Shown in pieces: positions 24,804-37,541 of a stretch of DNA of 64,000 nucleotides. Origin of the DNA: Paragonimus westermani (lineage: Eukaryota; Platyhelminthes; Trematoda; Plagiorchiida; Troglotrematidae); NCBI GenBank assembly GCA_008508345.1, contig QNGE01000981.1:89379-153378 (forward strand). Reading direction: 5' to 3'. Under the pieces are notes generated by a model that ran no database searches, was not told where the DNA came from, and saw only the letters and a program-made list of their open reading frames with translations. How positions within the stretch are numbered: the first letter of the stretch is position 1; every line of letters begins with the position of its first letter. A program made the position numbers and the translations under genes.

Positions 24804-24890
24804 TCGGAAGAACTACAGATGTAACCCTTGGGTGTTGGTTGGGTTCTTGTAGGAGTCGAAGTGGTGGTTTATAGGTGGAAACTATGTACT
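24804..24890 (-). repeat. Candidate LTR remnant, distal copy
   Basis: This stretch, with ACTACAGATGTAACCC and later GTAGGAGTCGAAGT, aligns with 29173-29265 in the same orientation at roughly three-quarters identity by eye. The pair flanks the Gypsy internal region on both sides, as LTRs would. The ends and full LTR length are not defined. Confidence 0.4.
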
Positions 24891-25383
24891 CCTTGGAACA
24901 ATGTAGCTGTGTTTTGTTTACCGGCGCACGGGGTACCCAGATAAGCTGTGTTCACATCTATGGACGGTCTCGTTGTGTCGGCTCCGGCGAAGGCACTGGG
25001 TTGAATCACACGTCGTAAGCTAATGCCCGAGATGAGGCTAGTTGTGTGTCCTTCTGTGTACGTGCATGAATCTTTGACTGCAGTGGTTTTGGGAAACTGA
25101 GTTGTTCGGAGCCACTGTGGGTGCGTTCGCGTAGGGGCTGCCCAGCGGTGGACGTTGGATTTGGTTATTTACCACAGGTAGCCGGTCCAGACGTATGACC
25201 CTGACTACACCATAGTGTGATGCCACACTAGTTCCTGCCAGAGTTTTGGTTGAAGGTAAAATGCGATGTCCGCAGTAGAGCAGCCGGTCGGTTAACCGCA
25301 CACATCTGCCAGACTTCGTAGTAGTTGTCGGTGGTAATATTCGGTTTGAATAACCTACGGTTGGTATTGTACACTTCCTATAT

Positions 25384-27860
25384 CTAGCAGCCGGTCTTTG
25401 AACCTGACATTTGTTGTATCACTTGTGGTGTATCAGTCAATGGTTGTTCTATGTGTGGCGCCTTCAACCTGTCCAGCGAGGTTGCACCGTAAGTGTTACT
25501 CTTGTTGATCGTGAAGTATTTTTGATGAAGACTGATGACAAGATAAGGGCCATTGTACAAGTTGTGGAGGTAAGGTTTGACAGCGTCATTAAGGACGAAT
25601 ACGTTTGTGCAAGTCATGTCCAAAGAAATGTATGACGATATCTCACTCACTCTCGGGTGCGATACTTTGGTGTTGGCCATGTGGTCTTGGAATCGATGAG
25701 CATGATCAGTGGGGTCTGTGGCAACCAGCTTATTTGAACTTGTGACCAACTGTCTTGGTGGGCGCAACGTGGTACCACAGACCAGTTCTGTGGGGGAAGT
25801 GCCTATTTCCTGTTTGATCGACGAACGGATGTCGAGAAGAGTGATCGGGAGGCGTTCTGTCCAGTTTGTCGGATCTTTGTGGCGATATAATCATCTGACC
25901 AAGCAGTTGACACTAGGATGATACGCGGGATTCGCGTTGTGCTTTATGCCAAATAGTCTAATGACTGCACCAAAAAGGTGATACTGAAACTGTCTTCCTT
26001 AATCAGTGGTTACAACTGCAGCTACCCCAAATACCGATATCCATCTCTCTACCAGTAGGCGCTCCACTGTGGTTGCTGTGGTATCCTTGATTAGAATAGC
26101 CTCGAGGTGTCTCGTGAAACGATCCACACTTGAAAATATGTGTGAACTCACGTGATGGTAGAAAAGGTCCAACAATATCAATGTGAAAATCGAGTGTCTG
26201 GGGCAGTGAATGTGCCAGTGGTGATCGTAGTGTGACTGAATACCTTTGAATAATGGCAAGTGAGACATGTTCTTGCTCATTCACGAACATCGGCGTTGAC
26301 ATTCGCTAGGCAAGACGATCGCGGGTGAGTTTTATGGTTGTCCGGATAGTTGGGTGCTAGAGGTTATAAAAACACTATTCGGTGTAGATCATCGAGGGAT
26401 CAGTTTGGAGACCTGGCTAATAATGGTTCTGTGGTATTATGATGTGAAACAGTTTGTACTAAGAGAGTCTGGGTGATTAGGCAGTTCAGGGCCCGAATTT
26501 TGTTCCTCCCCCTTTTTTGGCAAAATCGATTTATCTGACTTAGTTGCTAACGTCGTGATATCTGCGAACACGTTAGATTCTCCGGAAGTAAAGTGGATGT
26601 CATTTGTAAGCGGCGAAATAATATCCAAATGGCCAGTCTTCCTAGGTGAATACTTGGTTTGATTGTGGTTGAACGCGTGCGCTACTGGTCAGTGTATACA
26701 CAAACCGTTCGATCTCCCAGTAAATGTTGAAGATGTTTACTAGAGGGATGAGCGAACAACGTTTCTCTAGCAAGTGTGTTATAGCGCGGATTGGGGCTTA
26801 TTCGAGAAAAATACAAGTGATTGTGTCGACCTATCCGTGTTGGTGTAAAACAGCACCAATGGAGAATTTGGAGACATCCGTAGATAGGAATAGTTGTGGA
26901 TCAGCTTGCGTGTGGTTCAACGTGGTTAAGTTGACTTAAGCTGTATTGATACTTGCGAAAGTCTCTGTCCCAACACTGTCCTTAGTAAAGTTGGAATCCT
27001 TTAAACATAAGAGATTGGTCAATGGCTGCACTCACCTAGCACCACTGACCATATCTAAAAATTGTTGAAGCTGTTTGATAGATGTTGGCGTTAGGAAATC
27101 GAGTATTCGTTTCACTTGGTTAGTTGGTGGTGAAACCCCGTTGGAGTCAACCACGTGACCGAGAAAAATTGAAAATCTCCCGAACCGACATTTTTCTCTG
27201 ATTGATTGCAGTCCCAAAATCCGGAAGGCGTTAAAGGGTAACCGTAAAAGTTGGCGATGTTCCTCCCCGTTTATACTTGCGACTAACAGATCATCCAGAT
27301 ATGCAAACTCAAAATCAACCTCGCTTAGTAGCTGGTTTAAAAACCTGAAATGTTTGTGCTGCATTTTTCAAAGCAAAAATCATACGAGTGAGTTGGAAAA
27401 GGCCAAATGGTGTGGCGATGGCAATTTTTTATCAGGGGAACAACGATGGGCGCGGATGAGGTCAATATAGGAAAGTGTTGTTTTACAACAGAGTTGCTGT
27501 AACGTCATGAGTGTGCTATAAGGGATACCTGACTGGTACCGTAAGTTAGTTTGGCGCGGTAGCTCCCACGTGGTCTCCAGTTGTTTGTTTTGAGCACCAT
27601 ATGCAGTGGTGATGACCACTCGCTTTTAGAAGACTGAATGATGTTCAACTGGAGCATATCTCAGGATTCGCGGCTTACTCGTTCGAACTGTTCCGAATTT
27701 AGTCATGGCCTGACGTATTCTGGTTGTCCTTCGGCGACGATGTGGTGGGTGATGTTTAGTGGTTACTTCACGAACATTTGGTTGAGTCAGAGTGAGAAAC
27801 TGCTTAAGGAGTTAATGATACTTCTGGTCAGTCTGGGGTAGCAAATTTGGGCTAATTACT
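25384..27860 (-). mobile_element. Ty3/Gypsy LTR-retrotransposon internal region (RT, RNase H, integrase), degenerate
   Basis: Read on the - strand from high to low coordinate. The reverse transcriptase fingers lie in 27380-27619. The palm is in 27032-27364, where FEFAYLDDLLVAS is the YLDD catalytic block, followed by IFLGHVVDSNGV. A trace of the RNase H end is near 26437-26628. The integrase core is split over two frames at 25999-26302, with HIDIVGPFLPSREFTHIF and then SVDRFTRHLEAILIKDTTA. The integrase C-terminal region is at 25384-25767, ending in SLDRLKAPH. The domain order RT, RNase H, integrase is that of Ty3/Gypsy. Many stops and shifts show it is dead. Confidence 0.87.
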
Positions 27861-29172
27861 TGACCAAATGCGTGAAATCTCTTAATCGACTAAATGATTA
27901 TTGCGTCAACCATACTGTGCTTTCCATGATCCAGCAGCATGTCGAAATGTAACAAAAATCGACACCAATGTTGGCTTTCGGGACATCGGCTACGATGAAA
28001 ACCCAGGTGAAGAGACGACGGAAACTAACGTTCAGTGTCAATGACCTTTTTCGTCAAGTGCTAGTCGTTGTGGTATTAGCCACCATTAAAATGAAGATTT
28101 TGTTGACGCGTTTTATCCTTTGGAATGGAGGGAGTTACACTAATGTCTGCTTCTGAGTTCACCAGAAACGTGGTTGCATGCCGAATCGCTGACGAATAAT
28201 CGACGACTAGGTGAACCAATGTCACGTGCAGTAGTCATCATTCCCACAGAGTTTCGTGATTTGAACGGGCAAGTTTGGTAAGACATGCGGACGTCTTTGT
28301 CAAACTCGAAGTGATGCCAGCAAAAGTACTGAGACGTCGCGGTTGCGACTCGTTCGTCCTTGTGACAGTTGTAACGTCCTCAAGTTATCACTGAGCATTT
28401 CCATTTGGTGTAGCGAAACTTGTCACGGTATCTGGTTGATGTAGAGCTAGGGTAGGAATTTACAAATAGTTAGGGATACTCATGGTGTCATCAGCCAGCT
28501 TAGCTAGTTCATCCAAGGGTATGCCCTCTGGGTGCCAAAATGCTACGCACAATGTTGCAGCCCCCACAGCAGTTGAGATGGTTCGCGATCACCGAGCTCT
28601 TTCGCGCTGATCAGGACTTCAAGTCCTTGTTCTGGTGCTGTTGCACGTTCGAGCAGCGCAGATATATGGTGTTCGTATGGTTCCATCGGTTGCGGAGAGA
28701 GTTATATCGGAGCTTCTTGTAGTATGCCAACTGGCAGCTCAGAGCTTAGGTCAGAAAGCATGGTCGAGGAACGAGCAATACCTCCTGTGTGGAAATACAT
28801 CTCTGTTAATTTTGGCAACTGGGCTGAGTCATAATTTCAAAATGTTGGAAGATGGATACGAATTAGAATCACGAAACTATTTCATGGCAAGCTACCGTCG
28901 ATCGTTTTGAAAAACACATGGAACTTGAAAAATAACGATAACAATGAATATTCCGTAAAGCAGAAACAAATGTTTATAGACCTCTGTATGTGTAGATAGA
29001 TCACCAGTTTGAGTACCAAGGAGCACACCAGTCTAGGTGTTAGTTTGTCAATTACAATACTTCGTAAGTAGTATCAGTAAAATCACAACACCCAAATACC
29101 ATCAGAAGGATATTCAAACAAAGGGTAGTGCAAACAATGAACGAATATGGCGAGTGTATTTACAGCAAGGGT

Positions 29173-29265
29173 TCGGAAAAAATACAGATATAACCCTAGA
29201 GTGTGTTGGCAGAGTGTTGGGTGGAATCTCGTAGGAATCGACGTAGTAATCTAGAGGGTGAAAAC
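29173..29265 (-). repeat. Candidate LTR remnant, proximal copy
   Basis: Partner of 24804-24890: it shares AATACAGATATAACCC and GTAGGAATCGACGTAG-like blocks in the same orientation. It lies directly beside the end of the next LINE copy. Confidence 0.4.
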
Positions 29266-29289
29266 ACTAATCCACAGAGCAGTGGTGGT

Positions 29290-31272
29290 CATCATAAACA
29301 GTGATGTTTAACTGACAAACAGCCAAGAACAAAAACAGTAATCCCTATACATAGAGAGAGAGAGAAGAAAAAGGATATGGAGATGAAGTGGCCTGACTAC
29401 TAACCATAACTACGTCTATATTCAAACATTCAAAATGGACGTGCCTACAGCTTGCAAACAACCAGGCCCTAGGTTAAAGTAAGGCATCATTAGAAAGGCA
29501 GCTTACATACGGACTCCATTGCCTCGCTTCACTAAGTGCATTCTGCAGACATTCGATCGAACGACAACGTTCACGTCACTGATCCGATTGGCCACCATCT
29601 CATCCAAGGTCTGGCCACCGACTCTGAGAGTCGCAGTCTCCAGCCTGAAAGAGAAACCCGACCTTCGAAAGCCAGCCGCTCCGTGAATAGCTTCATTTCC
29701 CTACTCCAGGTCATCGTCTGTCCACCTCGCACCTTAAGCTAGTTAGCCTCATCTTCTGAGAAAAGTTTTCGGTGTGGCAGACGACTAGCTGGCATCTGTA
29801 GTACATGACCTAACCTTCTAAGTTTGTGCAACTCTAGGGACTGCGCAGAAGAATCCGTGTGACAATCATTACCAGATGCCCGCTTCCTAACCTGTTCATT
29901 ACTTACTCGTAAGTGCCACCTGATATGGCGACTTTAAGGCAAACATCGGTGGGCAGGTATCTCAAGCTGGTTCACGTCTTCTACCCTGATCAACCAGGTT
30001 TCGCTAGCTTAAAGTAGTGCAGTCATCATTGTCGCCCTATATACGAAACCCATCAGCCGATGCGTTGGAATACTGAACACCGTCCTAACTGTAGAGATAA
30101 GCGCTTCCATTTCATTCCTCACATCGTCAAAGCTGATACAGCTTCCCAACCGCACAAATCGGCCAAGAACTTCATTATCTAACATTAAATCTGTGTAATC
30201 CTAGCAATCTTGCAGAAGCACTTTGTACTTTGAGGCTACAAAACGCATTCCGAAGCATTTAGTGGGGTGTGGAAAAGCGTCTGGCGCTGTCAGTGCTGAA
30301 CGAACTTCGTCGAACAGCAACATCTTATTGTCACCATGTAGAAGGTCCGCGGCGGTATTTTGTGACTACCAGAGACTATCCTCCATTATATCGTCCATCA
30401 CAAAACGAAACAAAAATGATGACAGTGGATGGCTTCGACGTACGCTGAAACCGTCGGACAGATTATCAAGCCACATGATCAGTATGTACGGTACGTTTCA
30501 GTTCCCTATGGATATCTCTCCTATACTTCTTATGTGAATTGCCAGGAGTGTTCCGCCTAGCTTTTAACAAGACCAGGTATTTCTCTCCGTGCCGCATGCT
30601 ACGGTAACTGCTTCAGGAATGGCCTGTGAGATCTTGGTCCAGTAGTTATTAAGAACTTCATGGTGATATCTGCTAAGTCTGCTTCTCAAGCTGGTTCAGT
30701 ACAGTACTCCCCCTTTACCGATGATATAGCCAGTTTCTCAACAGCCATCCGTTTTAATCGGTGGGGACTTTGCCCAGAAAAAGTAAGGACGGGGCAACGT
30801 ACCAACGCATGATCTGACTCCAAGTATGTGCTCCACTAAGAAAGATAGTCCTAAATGGAGCCCCGCCACCTGCAACTATTATGTGGTCTATAGAGGTCAA
30901 GGTCTGAATCGGATAAGGGGACCAACTATGACAATGACGCGCACGATGAATAGAGATAGTGCTGCCCAAAAATAGCCTGTGCTTGGTACACAACTGCGTC
31001 AACTGCCCTCCATTATCTGAGAGATGTGATGCTATCCTAAACCTGCCACCTAAACAAGACTCGACCTCACCAGAGCGACCAACTTGGGCGTTCAGATCGC
31101 CGGTCAGAATGACTATATCAAAACTGCTGCTACACATTCTAGTCTCTGAAATGTAGGAAACATCCATATTCAGCGAGTACAAGGTTCGTGTGAGAGCGGT
31201 CTGTTGACCTATATGTTTTAGGGTGCGAACTTCGAAAACCCCTGTATTAATTCGCATTCTAGGTGTGAGCAA
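29290..31272 (-). mobile_element. RTE-like LINE, - strand copy, degenerate
   Basis: Endonuclease region at 30754-31272 on the - strand, with FDIVILTGDLNAQVGRSG and later TSIDHIIVAG. The C-terminal blocks continue to lower coordinates: near 29760-29830 the - strand reads LRRLGHVLQMPASRLPHR, almost the same as in the + copy at 21145. A nucleotide block near 29870-29940 mirrors 21041-21110. The end, near 29290-29440, retains a TATTCAAACATTCAAAATG-like stretch that matches the copy at 21541 in reverse, with a diverged tail. The reverse transcriptase portion between is badly decayed. Confidence 0.85.
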
Positions 31273-32159
31273 GGAACGAGAAACGTCTGGAGCTAAATGG
31301 TAGGGAATAGGAATTATTGAGATGGTATTGCTAATGGAGAGCTATATTTGCTGCAGGAACTCCTGAGTAACCATCAGGAATAGGGGATCGACAAGAGCCT
31401 GAAAGCCAAAATTGAAAGAACAGTGAGGGGGCGTCAGGAACACCATATTTTTACCCGTCCACCTGCTGTATGCAACAGAAAAGGTGACCCCCAGTTCATA
31501 CTTCGAGACGCCCGATGTAGTATGCAAATAACACTGTTGCGAGTATTCTTGGTTGCATGTGTCCTCAGATACTTCCAGGACACCCAGACCTAGACAACAG
31601 AACGATTAGGGTTCTTAACCAAAGCTTTTGGCTCAGAAGCCTATACGACAAGACAGCGGGCGGATGCAGTGTACAAAATCTGGCACATTTCCCGGAAAAA
31701 GACGCAAACCCTCCCCCAACCTGCAGGACCAGGATACTGTGTTCTGTCAGACCTCTACCTACTGGATTACTTGGTATGGGTAGCGTTGTCCGTGTGGTCA
31801 CCGCATTATCCAGTTTAGCCCAGTAGGCCATCGAGATGTGGAATCCGTCACACCGCGTCAAGATTGTCTCGTTGTGGCGGATGGCACAGAGCACAGTTAT
31901 ACCAATACCGGTGTTGGATTAATGCACCAGACACCGGAAAGTGGTGTTAAAGCAGGTGGATCACGAGAAAACCGCGTTCACGGTGGGCGAAAAACAGTAT
32001 CAATTCAAGCACACGTCATCCGGATTGTTCGGGGTACTGTTCATATTCCGACGTTCGGCGGTTCAACTGAATAGCGGGGCAGTATGTGGAGACGTTCTGG
32101 CATGTCTGCGGTGTGTGAAATAGTGCTCCGGAAAATGAATTACAATTCCGATCTTAATT

Positions 32160-34960
32160 GAAGCAGAATGACTGATACAACTGTTCGGAGGTTACACCCC
32201 GAATTACATTTTAAATGGGCGGAAGAGGCCGCAATGATAACTCATAGTAATGAACCGCAGTTAGCCGATTTAACACGATTCGTGAGGGACCGTGCCGGTG
32301 CCCCATCCATGAGATACGGTGGAATGACAATACAGCTCAAGTCTGAACTGTATGACGGTCCGAGACAGATGAAGGCACGACGGAACTGAGCTGGTATGAG
32401 GACATCTGTCTTGTGCGAGGTGATAGTTCGACCGCAAGTAGCATGTACGGTTCTCCCTTTCTTTGTTCTATTTGCGTGAACACTCATTTTCCTGATCACT
32501 GCCCACTGGTCCTTTGTCAGTCGGTAGGGAAGCGTCTCTAGATCGTTCGAGCAAGAAAACTGTCTCCATTATATGAAAGTCAACCACGTGGCTGAGGAAT
32601 GCAGATTAATTGGACGTTGTAGCGCCCGAGGATGCGGACGGAAACATCACCGTCTACTATACTCCGACTCACTTTTTACTGTCGTTGAAGAACTACCCAT
32701 CGTCACCAACCACCACGCAGTTAGATTTCAGCTGCATAATACACCTGAAACATCTCCAGACAGATCTCAGGCTGCTTTGACCACCGTTTTTGTTAATTTA
32801 TGTTATAGAGAGAATATGGTTCACACTTTTGCGTCTCTAGACAACGGATCGGATTGCACCATTATCAATAGTTGTCCAGCTTGTAATGCCAGAGGCAACT
32901 CAAATTCTGCACGCTTAATAGAGAGACCATGTTCAAATCAGTAGCCTTCCAGTTCGGTGTCCATTGATTCTAAGACAGTTATTCATACTGAGCAAGCGTA
33001 GTCAGTGAAGACGTTGCATAAATTACGTACATTTCGTCCGAATACTTAACAGTTGCTGTCATGGCCGCATCTACGGGATATATCGTTCGGCCCATATTCT
33101 AACGACAATATAGGTGTATTGATCGGATGTGAAGTCCCAGAAGCGCACTGTCACTGATCAGCGAAAAGGAAAGAAGCACAAACCATACGCAATTAAGACA
33201 GTCCTAAGCCGGATGTTGTTGGGCCCATTTGATAGACCAGTCAACGCCCGGACGGCAGTGAACTTCACGAGTATTGACCTATTATAAAAACTTGGAAGAA
33301 TTGTACCAACAAGACTTTATCGACGCGGGTTCCATGAAGGAAGAGGATATGTCTGTGGATGATCGACAGGTTATTGGGATGATGGAGACTTCAATATGTT
33401 CAACTAACGGTCATCACGAGATAGCCCTTCCTTGGCAACCTGGATCTCTCCTGCCACCTGACAACAAGTCCATCGCTCTGAAACGCCTATGGTGATTTGC
33501 TACAGCATTATTCTCACGTAATGGGTTAGTAAATGTATCAGGACAATACCGAATTAGCTCCTTGAGACGAGACAGCAGGCCATCGATGGTATCTACCTCA
33601 CCATGCCGTGCTTCATCCTGCTAAGCCACAAAAGTTGCGAATTGTCTTTGGCTGCGCAGAAAAGTATGCAGACAAATCTCCAAATGATACGCTACTGTCA
33701 TTTACAAATCCAAAAATTTTCTTGGTTGGTGTGCTGCTGCGATTTCGACAAGAAAAGATTGCGGTTACAGAAGACATCGAAGTAGTTTTTCATCAAGTTA
33801 GCGCACCAGATAAAGACCGAGATACGCTAAGATTTATCTGGTGTCGAACGCCGAGATGCAAGGCTCTCTGCGTGTGCATTCATCTATTTGGTACTGATTT
33901 ACTTCTCAGTTATGCTACGTTTATTATGAGAACCATTTCAGACAACAAATCATTACGATGCAGATATTCTGCGGAACGCAAAAAAAGCTTTCACGTGGAC
34001 GGCTGTTTATTCAGTAAAACAAATGTTTATAATGCTAGAGGCTCCACAAATCAGCTAAAGAGGCGGCTTCAACCTTATGAAGTGGACAAGAAGCTATTAT
34101 CACTGCTACCAGAATCGGAATCTGCAGTAACAACACAACCACTTAATCACAGCGAACCCAATGTGCATAGAGCATCCGGGCTGAAGTTGGACCTCAAGAA
34201 TGCTGATTACAAGTTCGATGTTCGACCAGTTGACCAGCCGTTCACCCGAAGGAACATACTGTCCTATGTTTCTTCGATCTATGATTCACTCGGATACATT
34301 GGACCCGTTACACTGATTGCCTGATGGATACTCTAGCGACTATGTAAGCTGCGTGTATCGCAGGACGGTCTTACCGAAGGTGAAAAACTAAGTTTGTGGA
34401 CAAATTGGATAAAAACACTACCATGCATCAACCAGTTTTGTTTCCAAAGATGCATTAAACCCAACGGAGTAGAACGCTGCAGTGATTCCCAGCTGCCCAT
34501 CTGCAGCGACGCTTTTGAGACAGGATATGGCGCAGTCTTTTATCTCCTAATATTCGACGACGGTCAAATCAAATACTGCTGTCTAAAAATCACGAGTGAC
34601 CCAAATTCTCCTAACAAGTATACTTCGGTTGGAGTTGGCGGCAGCTGTTTTTACGGTTAAACTGGTCCAGAATACGAGTTAGAATTGGCGATTGAATCTA
34701 CTACGTTTTAGGCTGACTCAACGTTCGTTTTGCACAGTACGCTAAATTCATCCAAGCGATTCCAGACCTTCCCTGCTAATCACCTGGCCACAGTACGTGA
34801 AGCTTCTCGACTAGAGTAACAGCTTTATGTCGACACAAAACGCAATCCTGCAGATCATGTACAGCGCAACAACTACGCCGACGAATCTCGGAAGTTGGAC
34901 TGGTTGTGTGGCCCTGAATGCCTAAGCAGTAAGGAGAGTGAATGACCACGTTCTGTTGAG
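32160..34960 (+). mobile_element. Pao/BEL LTR-retrotransposon remnant (gag, protease, RT, RNase H)
   Basis: Sense-strand polyprotein order. The gag C-terminal region is at 32168-32389. Cys/His knuckles follow at 32463-32680 (CSICVNTHFPDHCP, then CGRKHHRLL). A retroviral-type aspartic protease trace at 32820-32860 reads SLDNGSDCTII, with DNG in place of the usual D-S/T-G. The RT entry block is at 33274-33495. RT is at 33608-33900, with KPQKLRIVFGCAEKYADKSP and then FLVGVLLRFRQE. The connection block with PFTRRNILSYVSSIYDSLGY is at about 34240-34300. RNase H is at 34394-34660, with CSDAFETGYGAVFY. A trace at 34820-34930 reads TKRNPADH and then WLCGPECL, typical of the stretch before the Pao integrase. 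The frame is broken by shifts and stops. No LTRs were identified. Confidence 0.88.
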
Positions 34961-36371
34961 ACCGAGCTGGACACTATAAAAGGCATTGAAAACGCTTGCA
35001 ATACCCCCTGTCCGAACTATAAACCGTTCACATTCCCTTAAGTCGAGCTTTGAGAGATCTCACCGTGAGGACGTCCAGTAACCATTTTCGGACAGACGTG
35101 AGACAGCTTTGTAAACTTAACCTTGTACTTTCTGATCCAGAGCAAAACCATGATTGGGATGTTTCTCATCGACTTATAATGGTTAAACTCCTGTGGTTTG
35201 CATATTCGAACCCTAAAGGGAGTGTAACGTCCGCTTGGACCTTCTTTTTACTTGCCGACTACTCTCCCTTTTGTGAGTAATATGTTTGAAAACATAATTA
35301 TACTCACGTGAAGGTCGTTTTGGCCGCCATCTTGAATTTGGACACTTCCTGCGTGTGTTCGACCACTGACGGCCGAAAATCTTTTTGGGACCTACCACTT
35401 CGAACGTGTATGATATTTCAGACTGATTCCATATATATGCTCATATGAATTTGCTGATATTTATGTATTGTCTACCATAGAAACATTACCGAATTGTTCG
35501 CGGTCGTCAACAGTTTGATTTGACCTCGGGGTGGTACCCAGTTGACCTCTAAAGTAAAATGCAGAGCAGGATGCACAATAATAGGCGTCGCAGGATAAGA
35601 TTGCGGACATTTCCCAGCTAGTTCAGAGCCACTGAGGTTTCCGAGAAGTATGTGAATCACTACTACAGTAAGATGTCAGAACTACCGCTCAGTTATAGCA
35701 TACCATTCCAATACTTTTCACAGCCCGTGCCCTCGATTCTTCGGCGTCCGTGGTGTTGACTAAATCCACCACGGTCGGAGTAGCTGTTCATAACTTCGTT
35801 AGTGGTCACTGAGCGAATATTTGCAGTAACTGCAGTTAGTCCCGCCTGTGACTGCGGTAGATCCTTACTGATTTACAGATTTACCATGAGTCTGATATGT
35901 CACAGTCTATAGAAAAAGAGTGCAATAGCATCATCATCAGCCTCTATTGACTACAACTACCGGTCAGTTGGAACTGAATGTCACTACAAGCTTTTGTCCA
36001 TAGAATAAGGACAATTTAGGCCTCGATCCAAGTGACCTTTACGTTATATCGTATCTGACGTCATGCACTTCACGGATTACCTATGAGCACGACTAGCTCA
36101 CGCTGAAAGGTATGTCATTCCGGTGGTCAGAAAAATAGGGTTACCAGATGAATGGGTGCAACACAATTGAGGTGTAACCACTGACCTCGTTTCAGCCGTT
36201 CCTCTTCGAAGAGAAGCACTAGACTGAAGTTTCGCTCTTACTAGGTAGCTGAGCTGTCAGCAGTACTTAAAAACGAATGTGACTGAACTTCTTTTCGATG
36301 GGGTTTACTAGAGAGTCTAGAAATACGAATGGTACAATCAACTGTGAGTGATTTCCAACTTACGTAAATCA
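34961..36371. other. Flank of Pao/BEL remnant, mostly unrecognised
   Basis: The first few hundred bases may be decayed Pao integrase sequence. The stretch from about 35219, starting TGTAACGTCCGC, has an LTR-like start but no partner was found. Nothing else is recognisable up to the gap. Confidence 0.3.
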
Positions 36372-36918
36372 NNNNNNNNNNNNNNNNNNNNNNNNNNNNN
36401 NNNNNNNNNNNNNNNNNNNNNNNNNNNNNNNNNNNNNNNNNNNNNNNNNNNNNNNNNNNNNNNNNNNNNNNNNNNNNNNNNNNNNNNNNNNNNNNNNNNN
36501 NNNNNNNNNNNNNNNNNNNNNNNNNNNNNNNNNNNNNNNNNNNNNNNNNNNNNNNNNNNNNNNNNNNNNNNNNNNNNNNNNNNNNNNNNNNNNNNNNNNN
36601 NNNNNNNNNNNNNNNNNNNNNNNNNNNNNNNNNNNNNNNNNNNNNNNNNNNNNNNNNNNNNNNNNNNNNNNNNNNNNNNNNNNNNNNNNNNNNNNNNNNN
36701 NNNNNNNNNNNNNNNNNNNNNNNNNNNNNNNNNNNNNNNNNNNNNNNNNNNNNNNNNNNNNNNNNNNNNNNNNNNNNNNNNNNNNNNNNNNNNNNNNNNN
36801 NNNNNNNNNNNNNNNNNNNNNNNNNNNNNNNNNNNNNNNNNNNNNNNNNNNNNNNNNNNNNNNNNNNNNNNNNNNNNNNNNNNNNNNNNNNNNNNNNNNN
36901 NNNNNNNNNNNNNNNNNN
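36372..36918. other. Assembly gap (547 N)
   Basis: A run of unknown bases. Long open frames that cross it are artefacts. The right edge falls inside a LINE ORF, so the missing sequence probably includes more of that element. Confidence 0.98.
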
Positions 36919-37188
36919 GATTTTAGATGTTGGGAAGATTTGGCGTTGAACCGGACGGCCTGGAGGAATACGGTTCGGGCGGGCGTCCGAGCGTTCAACG
37001 AGCAACTATTGCGTGGTCGCGAGCGGAAGCGTGCGGTACGCAAAGGAACCATCGGTGCCATAGGTCGCGGTGACGTGACTATATGGCGTTGCGATGTGTG
37101 CGGCCGCGAATGCGCTGGCCGTCTGGGGCTGGTAGGTCACCAACAAACTCATAGTACCCCGTCGGCGAAGAGGCGGCGAGTACGCTAG
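36919..37188 (+). mobile_element. RTE-like LINE ORF, intact C-terminal end with C2H2 zinc finger
   Basis: An open frame runs out of the gap to the TAG at 37186-37188. It encodes the typical end of an animal RTE-type polyprotein. There is a Trp-rich 'RTAWRNTVRAGVRAFNEQ' segment, a basic helix rich in Arg/Lys, and a terminal zinc finger with Cys-Asp-Val-Cys and a His-4-His pair (CDVCGRECAGRLGLVGHQQ, then TH). This segment follows the reverse transcriptase in such elements and may bind nucleic acid. Unlike every other LINE piece here it has no stops or frame breaks and is clearly GC-rich, suggesting a recent insertion. Confidence 0.8.
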
Positions 37189-37541
37189 GCTCAGGTAGGT
37201 CAAATCGGTATACCTATTCTACTTCTGTTAATGACTGCATCGGCCAACATCGTGGTCATTGACAATTAATCCGCTCTTCTTTTCAGAAACCTGAGTGTAT
37301 GTGGTCTTCTATCCATTCTTTTCTCCGGCTTTGTTGGTGCATTGTATGATGAATGGTCTGCCTGGCTTTTCATAATCCAATGAGAACTTTGCTTTTCATC
37401 TTTTTCTTCTCTGGGATGCACTAACCTGCACTCCTATACTGCAACGCTTCTTGTATTACACTTCAACAATCTTTCTTAGTGTAGATCTCGTCATTGCAGC
37501 CTCTCTGTTTAGTTTCCGAGAGGTAGGGGTTTCCTTTCCTT

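Noticed and set aside
36241..37061. Long open frames across the gap (up to 254 residues)
   Set aside because: Most of their length is the N run, which contains no stops by default. Only the + frame after 36918 has real similarity.
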